Shown: positions 1 through 12,199, counted from the first letter of the stretch. The stretch: 64,000 bases of DNA from Rhodococcus jostii RHA1 (GCF_000014565.1 NC_008268.1:7444501-7508500), one strand, 5' to 3'. The notes: generated from the letters alone by a model not told the origin. Program-made: numbers and translations.

Positions 1-2
1 TA

Positions 3-233
3 CGGCTCGCCTACGAGCAGATCCTGATCGACTGCGACCGTGCCGCGGCGTACCTGCTCAACGATGAGGGCGCGGCCAGGCGCGCGGCCGAGCTGGAGCA
101 GCGGACGGCGTCGGTGCGACTGCTGATTGCTCGTGAACATCACCGCGTCCAGCGTCGTGGTGTGATCTTGCTCGATGAGCAGCGCGAGCGGTTTCATCAA
201 CGCCGTCAGCAGGACTCGGGTCTGCCGACATGA
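3..233 (+). CDS. Hypothetical protein, 5'-truncated by window edge
   Basis: The open frame enters from the left edge and stops with TGA at 231-233, leaving 76 codons of the C-terminal part. It begins RLAYEQILIDCDRAAAYLL and ends in a basic, Gln/Arg-rich helix. The same pattern (RLAYDWVLIECDK, then a basic helix) occurs in the reverse-strand gene at 30243-30623, so the two are diverged members of one small family. I do not recognise a functional domain. The sequence looks like a helical, highly charged cytoplasmic protein. No start, RBS or upstream neighbour is visible. Confidence 0.7.
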   Translation, partial: RLAYEQILIDCDRAAAYLLNDEGAARRAAELEQRTASVRLLIAREHHRVQRRGVILLDEQRERFHQRRQQDSGLPT

Positions 234-451
234 TGTGTGCCTTGTTCGTCGTTATGGTGGTGGGCGGTCAGCACGATCGACCGGTGAGCCGACGGGCCCA
301 GGTGGGGCGTAGGGAAGTTTCGCGCGTCATCAGGGCACGCCGGCCGCTCTGGCCTTTCACTCCACGCGTGGTGATAGCTGCGGGGTGGGGAGGGCTGCGA
401 CTGCTTTGCCCATAGTTCGCTGGCCTGGTGCGCACCACGTCTCAGCCCGGT

Positions 452-619
452 TCAGCCCACCAGCGGCCTGAATTCGTGGAGGTTCAACAGCTGCTGCACA
501 TACTGCCCTTCGGCCAGCGCGGTCATGGCGTCGAGCTTGGCCAACTCTCCGGGGCTGGCCGTCGCAATGTCGAGTTGCATCAACTCGGCGACCCACTCCC
601 GGATCTCTTGATGGATCAC
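452..619 (-). CDS. Small hypothetical protein (55 aa)
   Basis: A GTG start at 619 is preceded by a gaggtgg Shine-Dalgarno-like stretch, and an in-frame TGA lies just upstream, so GTG is the only early start. The product is short, acidic and mostly helical (VIHQEIREWVAELMQLD, later EGQYVQQLLNLHEF). It has no membrane segment or known motif. It lies on the same strand as the 25-codon frame at 687-764 and the membrane protein at 823-1146, so the three may be co-transcribed. Function unknown. Called from its RBS and protein-like composition only. Confidence 0.45.
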   Translation of the reverse strand: MIHQEIREWVAELMQLDIATASPGELAKLDAMTALAEGQYVQQLLNLHEFRPLVG

Positions 620-686
620 GCCCGATCACCACCTCTGCACTGTGCGTTTGACTCCGGCCGACGTTGATTCTCGATCTGATGTGGCG

Positions 687-764
687 TCAGCGCCGGATCT
701 CGCGCTTGACGTCGACGCCGGTCTTGCGTGCCTCGGCGATCGCGGCATCGTCCTGTGTGCTCAT
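687..764 (-). CDS. Very short ORF (25 aa) with strong RBS
   Basis: ATG at 764 follows ggaggag with a 9-nt spacer, one of the clearest ribosome-binding sites in the first 2 kb. The peptide MSTQDDAAIAEARKTGVDV, followed by KREIRR, is charged and soluble. It could be a genuine micro-protein, or a leader for the 55-aa frame downstream on the same strand. No homologue is recognised. Confidence 0.4.
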   Translation of the reverse strand: MSTQDDAAIAEARKTGVDVKREIRR

Positions 765-822
765 GCCTTGATTCTCCTCCGAACGTCCAGAGTGCGGGAA
801 TCGCCGGTCATCACCACTGAGT

Positions 823-1146
823 TCATTGCCTTTCCGGCGGCCATCTCCAGCCGCGGAGGGCGTAGTACTTCTCGCGGGGCTCGCCGGTCCATCCGTTGAT
901 GCCTTTCCGCGGAAGCCACCAGGCGTGGATCAGCAGCACGATCGCGGCCAGGACGCCGAGCAGTACGAAGAACCAGAATCGCCCGGCCGTGGCGCAAACC
1001 AGGACCGACAGCCCGCACAACACGAAAATCTTGCCGATGCGCCGCCATTTCGGGGTGTGTTCCTCCCAGTGTCCCCACACGATGGTGCCTACGGCGGTGA
1101 TCCCGCATGTCACCGCAATTTCGAACCAATAGGGCCAGCTGCTCAT
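823..1146 (-). CDS. Small integral membrane protein (107 aa)
   Basis: Start chosen at ATG 1146 (MSSWPYWFEIAV), behind ggaaggtc, rather than the longer frame that begins at 1203. Three hydrophobic segments are visible: about residues 7-24, 40-55 and 58-75. They are followed by a Trp/Arg-rich cytosolic tail ending in RGWRWPPERQ. The first loop contains WGHWEEHTPKWRR. The architecture is that of a small three-helix inner-membrane protein of unknown function. It reads towards the two short frames at 687-764 and 452-619 on the same strand. Confidence 0.7.
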   Translation of the reverse strand: MSSWPYWFEIAVTCGITAVGTIVWGHWEEHTPKWRRIGKIFVLCGLSVLVCATAGRFWFFVLLGVLAAIVLLIHAWWLPRKGINGWTGEPREKYYALRGWRWPPERQ

Positions 1147-1276
1147 CGTTGACCTTCCCATGCCTCGCGGGGCCGCCCTGCCTGCCGATTCCGGCGCGAC
1201 CAATCGTCAGCAGAACAGTCGCAGCAACCCGAGAGTTACTGTCCAGTCGAAGGCGTTCACCCCGCTCGTCGTCCGG

Positions 1277-3340
1277 TCAGCGGGCGTAGCGCGGGTCGAT
1301 CGGAGGCAGGGTGGTGGGGCCGAAGTTGTTCGCGATCGGCATCATCGCCGTGAACCAGGTGCGGGCCGGCTCGGTGCCGCCGAAGAGGTTGCCGTCCCCG
1401 CACGAGCGCAGTGGGCTGGTACAGATCTGGCCGGGGGTCGGCGAGTCCCCGAACACGTAGACGCTGCCGGCCAGGTTGTTCGTGTACCCGATGAACGCCG
1501 ACGACATGTGCGATTCGGTGGTCCCGGTCTTGCCGGACATCGGCAGCTTCCACCCGGCGGCCGCGGCAGCGGCCGACGCCGTGCCACCGGGCAGGTCGTC
1601 CTTGCTGAGCGCGTTGGACAGGGTGTCGGCCAGGCCGGGATCGATGACCTGCTCGCACGCCTGCTGGGTGAGCGGGACCGGTCGGCCCTGCCGGTCGACG
1701 ATGGAGTCGATCGGGCTCGGCGGGCACCACTTGCCGTGTGAGGCCAGGGTCGCGGCGACATTCGACAGCTCGAGCGGATTGATCCACACCGGGCCGAGGG
1801 TGAACGACCCCAGATTCTGGTCCTTCTGCATGTCGGCCAGGCTTTGGTCCCCGTACCCGGACGTGCCCGGTTCGGTGTAGGACCGCATGCCGAGGCGTAT
1901 CGCCATGTCCACCGTCGCATCGACCCCGGTGGCCTGGAGAAGTTTCACGAACGCGGTGTTCGGCGACTGGGCGAGGGCGTCGGTGAGCGACAGTGCCCGC
2001 GGATACGGGGCGGCGTTCTGCACGCAGTAGGCGCCGCCGGGGCACCCTGGGGCGCCGCCGTCGCCCATCCCGAAGGCATCGAACCGGCCCGGTACGTCGA
2101 GGATCGCGTTCAGACGCAGCCCCTTCTCCATGGCCGCTGCCGTGGTGAAGACCTTGAACACCGATCCGGCGCCGTGCCCGGACAGTGAATAGGGCAACTC
2201 CTGCACCGTCTCCGCGGCGGCTGCGTCCAGGCCGTAGTTGCGGCTGCCCGCCATCGCCAGGACCCTGTGTTGGTCCTGCCCGGGCTGTACGACGTTCATC
2301 ACGCTCGCGATGTCCGGGAGTTTCGGGTCGGCGTAAGTGGACACCGCCGACTTCACCGATCCCTGCACGGCCGGATCGAGGGTGGTGCGGATCAGGTAGC
2401 CGCCCTTTTCGAGCTGCTCCCGGGACAACCCGGCGGTCTGGAGGTACTGCAACGCGTAGTCGCAGAAGAACCCGCGGTCGCCGGCGGCGATGCATCCCCG
2501 GGGCAGATTGTTCGGTTTCGGGAGCACCCCGAGCGGTGTTTCCTTCAAGGCGCGGATCTCGGCGGCCCGGTCCGGAACATTCACGACCAGGGTGTCCAGG
2601 ACGACATTGCGGCGCTCGAACACCCCCTCCGGGTTGGTGTAGGGGTTCAGTGCGGAGCTGGACTGCACCATGCCCGCGAGCATCGCCGACTGCGCCAGAT
2701 TCAGGTCCTTGGCGTCGATGCCGAAGTATGTGCGGGCGGCGTCCTGCACCCCGAAAGAACCGTTGCCGAACGGCACCAGGTTCAGATACCGGGTGAGAAT
2801 TTCCTCTTTGGAAAGTTCCTGGTCGAGGGTCATCGCCATCCGGATTTCCCGGATCTTGCGGACCGGCGTGGTCTCGATCGCGGCACGGCGTTCGGCGTCG
2901 GTCTTGGCGACCACGTGCAGCAGGTAGTTCTTCACGTACTGCTGATTGATGGTCGAGGCACCCTGTTCGATCTGACCGCTGGTGGTGTTGGTGAAGAAGG
3001 CCCGCATCGTGCCTTGCCAGTCCACCCCTTGATGTTCGCCGAACCGCCTGTCCTCGATGGAGAGAATCGCCAGTTTCATCTCGTTGGAGATCTGGTCGCT
3101 GGGGACCTCGAATCGGCGCTGGTCGTACAGCCAGGCAATAGGCTTCCCGGTGATGTCCGTCATGGTCGTCACCGCCGGCACCACCCCGTCGGCCAGTTCG
3201 GCCGAGGAATTACCGACGCTGTCGGCGGCACGGTTGGATGCGTACCCGAGCCCGGCGGCGACCGGAAACATCACCCCGGCCAGCATTATCCCCGCGGCCA
3301 CGGTGGCGCCGGTGAGCTTGAGAACAATCTTGGAATGCAC
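1277..3340 (-). CDS. Bifunctional penicillin-binding protein (class A)
   Basis: A 687-residue peptidoglycan synthase: it polymerises lipid II and cross-links stem peptides outside the membrane. A single N-terminal membrane anchor (about residues 11-33) precedes a GT51 glycosyltransferase domain with EDRRF (96-100) and QGASTINQQ (126-134). The transpeptidase domain carries all three active-site motifs: SVFK (393-396, acyl-serine), SPN (459-461) and KTGT (604-607). The protein stops soon after KTGT, so it lacks the C-terminal PASTA domain found in mycobacterial PonA2, which it otherwise resembles. It is monocistronic here. An extra PBP in an accessory region could alter beta-lactam sensitivity; that is inference. 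Confidence 0.93.
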   Translation of the reverse strand: MHSKIVLKLTGATVAAGIMLAGVMFPVAAGLGYASNRAADSVGNSSAELADGVVPAVTTMTDITGKPIAWLYDQRRFEVPSDQISNEMKLAILSIEDRRFGEHQGVDWQGTMRAFFTNTTSGQIEQGASTINQQYVKNYLLHVVAKTDAERRAAIETTPVRKIREIRMAMTLDQELSKEEILTRYLNLVPFGNGSFGVQDAARTYFGIDAKDLNLAQSAMLAGMVQSSSALNPYTNPEGVFERRNVVLDTLVVNVPDRAAEIRALKETPLGVLPKPNNLPRGCIAAGDRGFFCDYALQYLQTAGLSREQLEKGGYLIRTTLDPAVQGSVKSAVSTYADPKLPDIASVMNVVQPGQDQHRVLAMAGSRNYGLDAAAAETVQELPYSLSGHGAGSVFKVFTTAAAMEKGLRLNAILDVPGRFDAFGMGDGGAPGCPGGAYCVQNAAPYPRALSLTDALAQSPNTAFVKLLQATGVDATVDMAIRLGMRSYTEPGTSGYGDQSLADMQKDQNLGSFTLGPVWINPLELSNVAATLASHGKWCPPSPIDSIVDRQGRPVPLTQQACEQVIDPGLADTLSNALSKDDLPGGTASAAAAAAGWKLPMSGKTGTTESHMSSAFIGYTNNLAGSVYVFGDSPTPGQICTSPLRSCGDGNLFGGTEPARTWFTAMMPIANNFGPTTLPPIDPRYAR

Positions 3341-4010
3341 TTCGGCACCTCATTCCGACGGTGCACCGGCAACGAATCTGCCAGTGCTGAAACGACTATC
3401 GGGTCACGCGGCACGTCCGGGAAGGGATGTGGCGCACAAGCCCGTGGCGGTCACGATAGGGGAGTGGCGTCAGATCTGATGGGACGGCAGCCGGTGCCTG
3501 CCTGTCACACCCGGAGCACACAGGGGCTGTTCCGCACGGGCATGGTGACACGGCCGAGGTCGGTGACGGTGCCCGCGCGCGGGCCGGCAGCGATACCGGC
3601 CAGTTGACGGCGCCGCGCTCCGGGGCGCGGCGCGGCGCGAGCGCGTCGGCTCCGATGTCAGCTGGGAGCGTCTCGTGCACGTCGCTCGTAGCGTTGGTGT
3701 GGCCGAACTGCACGGCCATGCGCTCGGCGGCGATCACCCCTAGCACGGTAAGCAGCGCCGTGCGCCGCCGCGAGGATTGCCGACCGCCACACACAGGGCT
3801 CAAGGTAACACCGATAGCGCGTTCCCCGACCTGTTCCGGGGAGAGACCATCAAATGCGCTGAACCGGTGGACGATCCGCCACCCGTCGACTGCCGCAAAC
3901 GATGAAGGAGCCCCTTGGTAGAAGATGACGAACCGCTCGGAGGCCCGATCTGGAACCCGGTTGCGTCGATACGAGATGACGAATCATCAGATAGCCCCGA
4001 GGAGACGAAC
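3341..4010. other. No confident gene; possible degenerate reverse-strand frame
   Basis: About 670 bp between the PBP gene and the VOC remnant. The reverse strand from about 3900 to 3400 reads without stops and has protein-like stretches (IVHRFSAFDGLSPEQVGER; TALLTVLGVIAAERMAVQF). However, it has no clear start or RBS and turns into low-complexity Arg/Pro/Ala sequence. The first stretch faintly recalls the small three-helix-bundle dimerisation proteins seen elsewhere in the window. I treat it as a decayed remnant at most. Confidence 0.3.
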
Positions 4011-4158
4011 ATGAGACCCACAATCCGAAGCCTGGTGATCCCCGTATCCGACCTCCGGCGCAACCGAGCGCAACGCTCCACGTCATGTCGCACCCGAGAT
4101 GCGGATCTGCGTGCTTGCCGACGCCGACGGCAACCCGATCGGGCTGCGCGCCGATAGA
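4011..4158 (+). pseudogene. VOC (glyoxalase-like) gene remnant
   Basis: ATG at 4011 has a strong RBS (gaggag). The first 15 codons read MRPTIRSLVIPVSDL, the typical first beta strand of a vicinal-oxygen-chelate domain. The next frame over then gives PEMRICVLADADGNPIGLR, the typical last strand and motif of the same fold. The middle of the domain, roughly 80-90 codons, is missing and the two ends are out of frame; the start frame ends at TAG 4156-4158. This is therefore an internally deleted, frameshifted VOC gene. It sits just upstream of the dnaK promoter; another damaged VOC gene lies after dnaJ. Confidence 0.7.
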
Positions 4159-4389
4159 CGTCGGCGTGGCCGGTCCCGGCCAAGTGAATCGCGTGGGAGG
4201 GTGGGGTGAATCAACGCAGTCGTCCGGGCTGCGGGTAATCCGCGGCCCGGCGTTCGGGGTGGTCGCGGATCTACCGCCGGACCACTCGGACTGCTTGTGT
4301 TCCTTGCCATTCGACGGTGAGCGGGCTATCTCCTACCAAGCGCCTCGGCGACCGATCAAGACGAAATCCACCGGGCAAACACAGCAAGG

Positions 4390-4408
4390 TTGAGCGTTCC
4401 ACGCTCAA
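4390..4408. promoter_or_regulatory. HAIR-like operator 1 upstream of dnaK
   Basis: Inverted repeat TTGAGC-N7-GCTCAA. It matches the spacing and half-site of the HspR-associated inverted repeat (CTTGAGT-N7-ACTCAAG) with one symmetrical change. It lies immediately upstream of a possible -35 hexamer, ttgacc at 4418-4423. Confidence 0.75.
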
Positions 4409-4445
4409 TCCTTCGCCTTGACCTCGGTTTGGACCGGAGGGAAAA

Positions 4446-4465
4446 TTGAGTCGATAACACTCAAG
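4446..4465. promoter_or_regulatory. HAIR operator 2 overlapping the dnaK promoter
   Basis: TTGAGT-N7-ACTCAAG is a near-perfect HspR operator. With a -35 at 4418-4423 (ttgacc) and 17-bp spacing, the -10 would fall at 4441-4446 (gaaaat, weak), so a repressor bound here would cover the -10 region and the start of transcription. HspR binding and heat-shock derepression follow from known actinobacterial dnaK control. The regulator gene itself is not in the operon. Confidence 0.85.
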
Positions 4466-4533
4466 TTCGGTGGGTGTGACGACGCAGATCGACCGAAGGA
4501 TCACGCCCACCCGGTGTGCTGCTGGAGGCGGTC

Positions 4534-6377
<1,844 letters not shown>

Positions 6378-6381
<4 letters not shown>

Positions 6382-7049
6382 GCAGCAGCGAGCGCCGCGA
6401 CGGCGACAAGCCGCCGCGGGAACCGATCTCGATCACCGACAAACGCCGCTTCGATCCGGATACCGGCCGGGTACGCGAGCACACTCCGAGCGAGCCCGTC
6501 ACCCCGACACCACAACGGGAACCCCAGCCGACCACGTCCGACGCGGAGATGCACCCCGGTGACCGGGCCGATCGGGCGGCGCGCGAACACCCTGATCGAG
6601 TGGCGGAGTTGACCGCCGATCTGCAGCGGGTGCAGGCCGAGTACACCAACTACCGGCGCCGGATCGAACGCGACCGACACGCGGCAGTCGAGGCCGCGAC
6701 GGCGTCGGTGGCGGCGAAGTTTCTCGGGATCCTCGACGACCTCGATCGAGCCCGCGAGCACGGCGACCTCGAAACCGAACCCCTGCGTGCGATCGCGGCC
6801 GGGCTCGATGCGATCCTGACCGGCCTGGGAGTGGCCGCATTCGGTGAAGAGGGTGACCGCTTCGATCCCACCTTGCACGAAGCGATCCAGCACGAAGGTG
6901 CCGGGGGCGATCCCGTCGTGGGCAGGGTGCTGCGACGCGGCTACACCTTCGGTGACCGCAAGGTGCTGCGGACCGCGACGGTGACCGTGGTCGAGGGGCC
7001 CGCGTCGCCGGGGAACGTCACGGGCACCGCACCGGTCGACGGCTCCTGA
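6378..7049 (+). CDS. grpE: Nucleotide exchange factor GrpE
   Basis: 223 residues, starting in the ATGA overlap with dnaK, so translation is probably coupled. A disordered charged N-terminus (about 1-70) leads into the long dimerisation helix ([21 protein letters not shown]). The C-terminal beta domain contains [12 protein letters not shown] and a [21 protein letters not shown] stretch typical of GrpE. It releases ADP from DnaK. Only a short gap separates it from dnaJ. Confidence 0.96.
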
Positions 7050-7132
7050 GACACCGCACACCAGTCTGACGACGCCGATCTCGGAACGCATTGCGCTCTC
7101 GTCGCGGCCTGGAGAAGGAAGGAGGATGCCAA

Positions 7133-8302
7133 GTGTCGCAGCAGGAATGGCTCGACCGCGACTTCTACGCCGTCCTGGGTGTCCCTTCGACGGCGTCGGC
7201 CGAGGAGATCAAGAAGGCGTACCGCACATTGGCTCGGGAGCTGCATCCGGACGCAAACCCGCACAACACCGAGGTGGAGGAGCGGTTCAAGAAGGTCAGT
7301 GAGGCGTACGCGGTGCTCTCGGACCCCGCCAAACGCAAGGATTACGACCGCGTGCGCCGGCTGCTCCGATCAGGGGGGTTCCCCGGGACGGGTTTTCCTC
7401 CTGGCACCGGCTCGGGCGGCTTCGACTTCGGGGACCTGTTCGGGAGCGGTTCGCCCTTCACCATAGGCGATCCTCTGGGTGGGGTCGGCGATGTGCTCGG
7501 AGACCTGTTCCGGCGCGCAGGAACCCGAACTGCATCGGCCCGGCCGAAGCGAGGCAGTGACGTCGAGACCGAGACCAGACTGTCGTTCCGGGAGGCGGTT
7601 GCCGGGATGGTGTTGCCGCTGTTGATGACCGGGCCGATGGTGTGCACCAGCTGTCACGGCTCCGGCACACGGCCGGGAACCCGGCAACGAACGTGCCCAC
7701 ACTGCCGCGGCGTCGGGGTGCGCAACCGGAATCTGGGCGGCTTCGGGTTCAGCGAACCCTGCGAGGATTGCCGGGGCACGGGATCGATCGTCGACACCCC
7801 CTGCCCGGATTGTCAGGGCGCCGGGATCGGGGACCGCACCCGCACTATCTCCGTCCGTGTTCCGCCCGGGGTGAGCGACGGGCAGCGCATCCGGTTACCG
7901 GCGCAGGGCGAACCTGGTCTCGGTGGGGCGCCGTCGGGGGACCTGTATGTCACCGTGCGCGTCGAACCGGATCCGGTGTTCGCCCGCAGCGGCGATGATC
8001 TCACCGTCACCGTTCCCGTGTCGTTCGCCGAATTGGCCTTGGGGACCGTGCTGTCCGTCCCAAACTTCGATGGTCGGGTCAGTCTGAAGATCCCGCCGGG
8101 AACCCAGTCGGGGAGAACGTTCCGGCTGCGCGGACGCGGGGTGCCCCGCCGCGGCGACGCGGTCGGCGATCTGCTGGTCACCGTAGAGGTCGCGGTCCCG
8201 TCCGATCTCGGCCACGAAGCCGCTGAGGCGCTGCGGGCGTACGCTCGGGCAGAGGAAATGGGCGGATTCGACCCCCGCTCCGGTTGGGCGGACAGCCGAT
8301 GA
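7133..8302 (+). CDS. dnaJ: Chaperone DnaJ (Hsp40, type I)
   Basis: 389 residues from GTG 7133, which follows aaggagg by 7 nt; an upstream in-frame ATG at 7091 has no RBS. The J-domain carries the HPD motif (ELHPDAN) and is followed by a Gly/Phe-rich linker ([11 protein letters not shown]). Four zinc-finger repeats follow: [24 protein letters not shown] and CPDCQGAG. The C-terminal substrate-binding barrels complete the protein. It delivers clients to DnaK and stimulates its ATPase. It is the last gene of the operon: the hspR repressor gene that follows dnaJ in many actinobacteria is absent. Confidence 0.96.
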   Translation: MSQQEWLDRDFYAVLGVPSTASAEEIKKAYRTLARELHPDANPHNTEVEERFKKVSEAYAVLSDPAKRKDYDRVRRLLRSGGFPGTGFPPGTGSGGFDFGDLFGSGSPFTIGDPLGGVGDVLGDLFRRAGTRTASARPKRGSDVETETRLSFREAVAGMVLPLLMTGPMVCTSCHGSGTRPGTRQRTCPHCRGVGVRNRNLGGFGFSEPCEDCRGTGSIVDTPCPDCQGAGIGDRTRTISVRVPPGVSDGQRIRLPAQGEPGLGGAPSGDLYVTVRVEPDPVFARSGDDLTVTVPVSFAELALGTVLSVPNFDGRVSLKIPPGTQSGRTFRLRGRGVPRRGDAVGDLLVTVEVAVPSDLGHEAAEALRAYARAEEMGGFDPRSGWADSR

Positions 8303-8419
8303 TGTCGGGAACGATGTCAGCACCGAGGGACCGCCTCGTCATTTCCGCCGTCGAGATCGACACCCGCATTTTGTACCTGCTTCCCACCCTCGCCACCCAA
8401 CCGTGAAAAGGAGTGTCCG

Positions 8420-8808
8420 ATGACCCCACCGGACGAATGCGCCGGCGTCCGTTACCTCGTCGATGACGTGTCCGCAGCCACGACTTCTATACCAGCCACC
8501 TCGGCTTCACCTTGCATACCAATCTCGCCCCTGCGTTCGCCGACGTGATCCGTGACCCCTTGCGATTGTTGTTGTCCGGCCCGGCCAGTTCGGGTGCTCG
8601 CGCCACCACGTCGGACATCACCGGCCCGGGCGGCAACCGTATCCACCTCATCGTCAGCGACCTCGACGCCGAGATCACCCGACTGCGTGACGCCGGTGTC
8701 GCCTTTCGCAGCGATGTGGTCAGCGGCCCGGGTGGTCGCCAGATTCTGCTCGCGGACCCCGTCGGCAATCTGATCGATCTGTTCCAGTCCTCCGCACCGG
8801 CCAGGTGA
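8420..8808 (+). pseudogene. VOC/glyoxalase-family protein, frameshifted
   Basis: ATG 8420 has a strong RBS (aaaaggag) and begins MTPPDECAGVRYLVDDVSA. About 20 codons in, near 8478, the conserved sequence moves to another frame (HDFYTSHLGFTLHTN) and then continues to TGA 8808 with GNRIHLIVSDLDAEI and DPVGNLIDLFQSS. Losing one C from an original gcccac would explain the shift. The unshifted frame runs into TGA at about 8547. If real, the gene is dead; a single-base assembly error is the alternative. Intact VOC proteins of about 130 residues bind a metal and act as dioxygenases, isomerases or resistance proteins; the substrate here is unknown. Confidence 0.75.
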
Positions 8809-8882
8809 CCTCGGATCAACCTCACCACCGTACCCGGTTCCGCCGTGCGGGCTTCCGCATGACGTCACCACCCGACGTGATC

Positions 8883-11849
8883 TCAGGAAGGCTTGTTCTG
8901 CGATTCCACGATCCACGCCGCGATCTGAGCGCGTGAGGTGAATCCCAGCTTGGTCAGAAGGTGCTCGACGTGGCCCTGCGCGGTGCGGGGTGAGATCGTC
9001 AGGCGGGCGGCGATCTCCTTGTTGGTCAGCCCCTCGGCGACCAGTTCGGCGACCTGGCGTTCGCGTTTGGTCGGATCGGCGGCGGACGTCGGCGTGGGCG
9101 GGAGTTGCTCGCCCAGCGCGTAGGCGACGGCTCCGCTGAAACCGAGCGCAGCGCCCTCCCGGTGGGCGGCGGCGTAGGCCTGATCACTCAGGGCCCGCCG
9201 AGTCTGACGTTCGCACTCCTGTTGGTACTCGAGCAGACCGGGGAAGACCACCACCGGGCTCCCCACCGACCAGGCGAGTTCCTCCGCGGCCCCCATCAAC
9301 ACGGCCGCGAGCCGGGAGTTGTGCTCCTCGGCGGCAATCCATGCCAGTGCCTGTAGGCAGAGGCTGGCGTTCAGGCGACCGTTGACCCCGCGATTGAGTT
9401 GCAGCGACTGCTCGAGTAACCGAATCGCTCGCGCGCGATCACCGTGCCGCCACACCGCGACAGCAAGTGCCCAAAGGGTGTACGACCGATACACCACTTC
9501 CCCCCGTGGCTCGGTGATCGCCAGGACCCGCTCGTGGCAGTCGATGGCCCGCTCAGCCTCGCCGAGCATGTCGTGCGTCAATTCGAGGCCGAGGAGAGCG
9601 ACGACCTGGCAGAGAAGGTCGCCGCGTGCGGCATACACCTGAACGGCCTCGTCGAGATGCGCCCGTGCGTCGGGTAGCTGACCCCCGAACAGTGCCAGGA
9701 ATCCCTCGGCCAGGTCGAGGTGTGCGCGCGAAATCGGGTCGGTCCGCTGGTCGGCGAGCAGACGACCCTGCCGTACCAGGGCGGTCGGCACCTGAAGGTC
9801 GCCCTGTAGTCCGGCCAGGATGCTGTCGGCGTAGAACGCTTTTGCCCGCTCGACAGTAAGGGGGCCCGTCAGGTGGGTGAGGAGGCGGTCGAACCAGTGC
9901 CGTCCCTCGCTGAGCAAACCCCGGGAAAGCCAGAACGGGAAGAGGGCGGCGGTGATCCGAAGCCCGGTGTGGGGATTGTCGGACGAACAGAACTCCAGCG
10001 CCTCCCGCAGATTCGGCTGCCCCCTGCCGAGCCCGGTGATCCACTCGAGTTGCCGGGAACTGATCCAGTCGGCTTCCGCCTCGAGTGCCAACCGCTCGTA
10101 GTATTCCCGGTGTCGGCGACGAAGGTCGGGATACTCGCCGGCCTCCTGCGCCTTTTCCCGGCCGTAGTCCCGCAAGATCTCGAGCATGCGGAAGCGGACT
10201 GTCGCGCCGACAGCTTCCCGGGTCAGGATCGACTTGTCGACCAGGAACGTCACCGTGTCGAGGAGTTCGTCCGCTGCGGGATCCGCGTCGCAGACTTCTT
10301 CTGCGGCATCGAGTTCGAAGCCCCCGGCGAACACCGACAGCTGTGCCCACACCTTTTGTTCCATGGGCGTGCACAGGTCGTAGCTCCAGTCGATGCACAT
10401 CCGTAGTGTCTGTTGCCGCGACGGTGCGCTCCGGTTGCCGCGGGTGAGCAATGCATAGCGGTCCGTCAGCCGCGCCAGGATCTGCTCGGGCGACATCGCG
10501 CGTAGTCGTGCTGCCGCCTACTCGATCGGCAGCGGCAACCCGTCCAGTCGCCGGCAGATGCGGGCAACGGTGACCGTGTTGTCGTCGGTGAGCACGAATC
10601 CGGGGGCGGCCACGGATCGCGACTGGTCACGAAGTTCGGCCAACTCCACCAGGAACACTCCGTCGGGGAAATCCCGTTGCGCCGTGGTCGCGACCCGCAC
10701 CGCCAGTCGAGTCTTGCCGACTCCGCCGATCCCGGTCAACGTGCCCAGCCGTGAGGTCGACAACAAGTTCTTCGCCTCGGCCAGCTCCGTGCGGCGGCCG
10801 ACGAAACTGGTCAACTCCAGGGGAAGGCCGCCGGTCCGGACCGAATCCGATGTTGGTGCCGGCCAGCGTCCACCCGGCTCGCGTTCCGGCGAGGAAGAAT
10901 CCGCGGGGGCCGAGCGCGTGCTCTCCTGTACTACGCCCGGATCGGGGGTCAATGCCATCTCGTCGACCGGGAACCCATGACGACGCTGAGATGCCTGCAG
11001 TAGTTCGCCCAGTTCCGCGGCGGAGGGGCGGCGTCCCGGGTCGCCGGACATTGCATGTTCGATGATGGCGCTGACGTCCTCGAGGACGCCGTGCTCCCGG
11101 GGATCCGGCACGGGCGCGGAGCTGATCCGGAGGAACTGGGCCACCAACTGCTCGCCGCTGCGACGTTCGAAGGCGGCGTGCCCAGTGATCGCCGCGAACA
11201 ACGTCGCCCCCAGTGCGTAGACGTCCGCGGCCGCACTCGCCGACTCCCCGGCCAGAATCTCGGGGGCGGTGAACGCCGGCGACCCCGTCACCACGGCGGT
11301 CGTGGTCTCGAACCCGCCCGCGATGTGGGCGATGCCGAAGTCCGTCAGCGCCGGCTCGCCATAGTCGGTGAGCAAGATGTTGCCGGGCTTGACATCGCGA
11401 TGAAGGATCCCTTGGCGGTGCGCGGTCCCCAGTGCCCCGGCCAACTTGACCCCGAACCGCAGCACCTCCTCCAATGGAAGCGTTCCGTCGCGGTGGATCC
11501 GCGCATCGAGGGAGCCCTGGGCCAAATAGGGCGTCACGATGAAAGGCCGGCCGTTGTCGGTGACGCCCACCTGCAGCACATTGACGACGTTGGGGTGGCC
11601 GGTCAACTGGCCCGCCGCGCGCTGCTCCCGAAGGAACCGCGTCCGGTTCAGCTCGTCCAGGTCGGCGATGAGAACCTTGACCGCCACGGTGCGAGCCAGC
11701 GAGATCTGCAGGCACCGGTAGACGACGCCGAACCCGCCGCGGCCGATCTCCCGAGCGTCCTCGAACCCGGCCGCCGCCAGCTCCGCGGTGACCGAACCGG
11801 ACACGTCCCCTTGCGTCGCGAATGGATCCGCCTCTGTCACCGGCAACAC
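8883..11849 (-). pseudogene. PknK-like Ser/Thr kinase-ATPase-LuxR regulator, decayed
   Basis: Reading from about 11849 (start uncertain, GTG): an intact kinase domain with GRGGFGVVY, the Lys in VAVKVL, HRDVKPGNIL and DFGIAH. An STAND ATPase follows, with Walker A GIGGVGKTR near 10720. After ELAELRDQSR the sequence jumps to VAAPGFVLTDDN, so about 100 residues including Walker B (normally LDNCEHL) are gone. The frame then meets TAG at 10518-10520, exactly where GLPLPIE should continue as LAAARLRAMSPEQ. From 10496 to 8883 the rest reads openly: a TPR-like region and a LuxR helix-turn-helix (TKRERQVAELVAEGLTNKEIAARL). Deletion plus nonsense codon make full function unlikely, although the N-terminal kinase could still be made. 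Confidence 0.85.
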
Positions 11850-12199
11850 CGACTCATCTACCGCACGCCTCTCGCAGGTATGTCCCCAGAATATCGTTCG
11901 ACCTCGCCAGCGGAAGCCCATACCGGCACTCCGAGGGAGAAGGAAGCCTTGCCCATTCATAGCGGGTGTCCGACGAGAAACGTCACCAGCGGTGTTGTCG
12001 AGCATGCTGATCGCCCACGCACTTGTCTCCAGCACAGACCAGAACCCCGACCACCAACTCGATGCTCAACACCCACCTGATCCAGACGACCGCGGGCGGC
12101 GGATTGCGACCAGCCGGTTCCGTGACTAGACGATATGGAGTGACGCACGACTTGTCGTGAGCTCGCTCCCGTTGCGGCGGGACGTCCCCTCGGTCCGAT

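Noticed and set aside
2267..3607. Long forward frame opposite the PBP gene
   Set aside because: Antisense shadow; PBP motifs on the reverse strand are unambiguous.
3396..3803. Reverse frame with a hydrophobic stretch, as a possible gene
   Set aside because: No start or RBS and low-complexity C-terminal half; listed only as a possible remnant.
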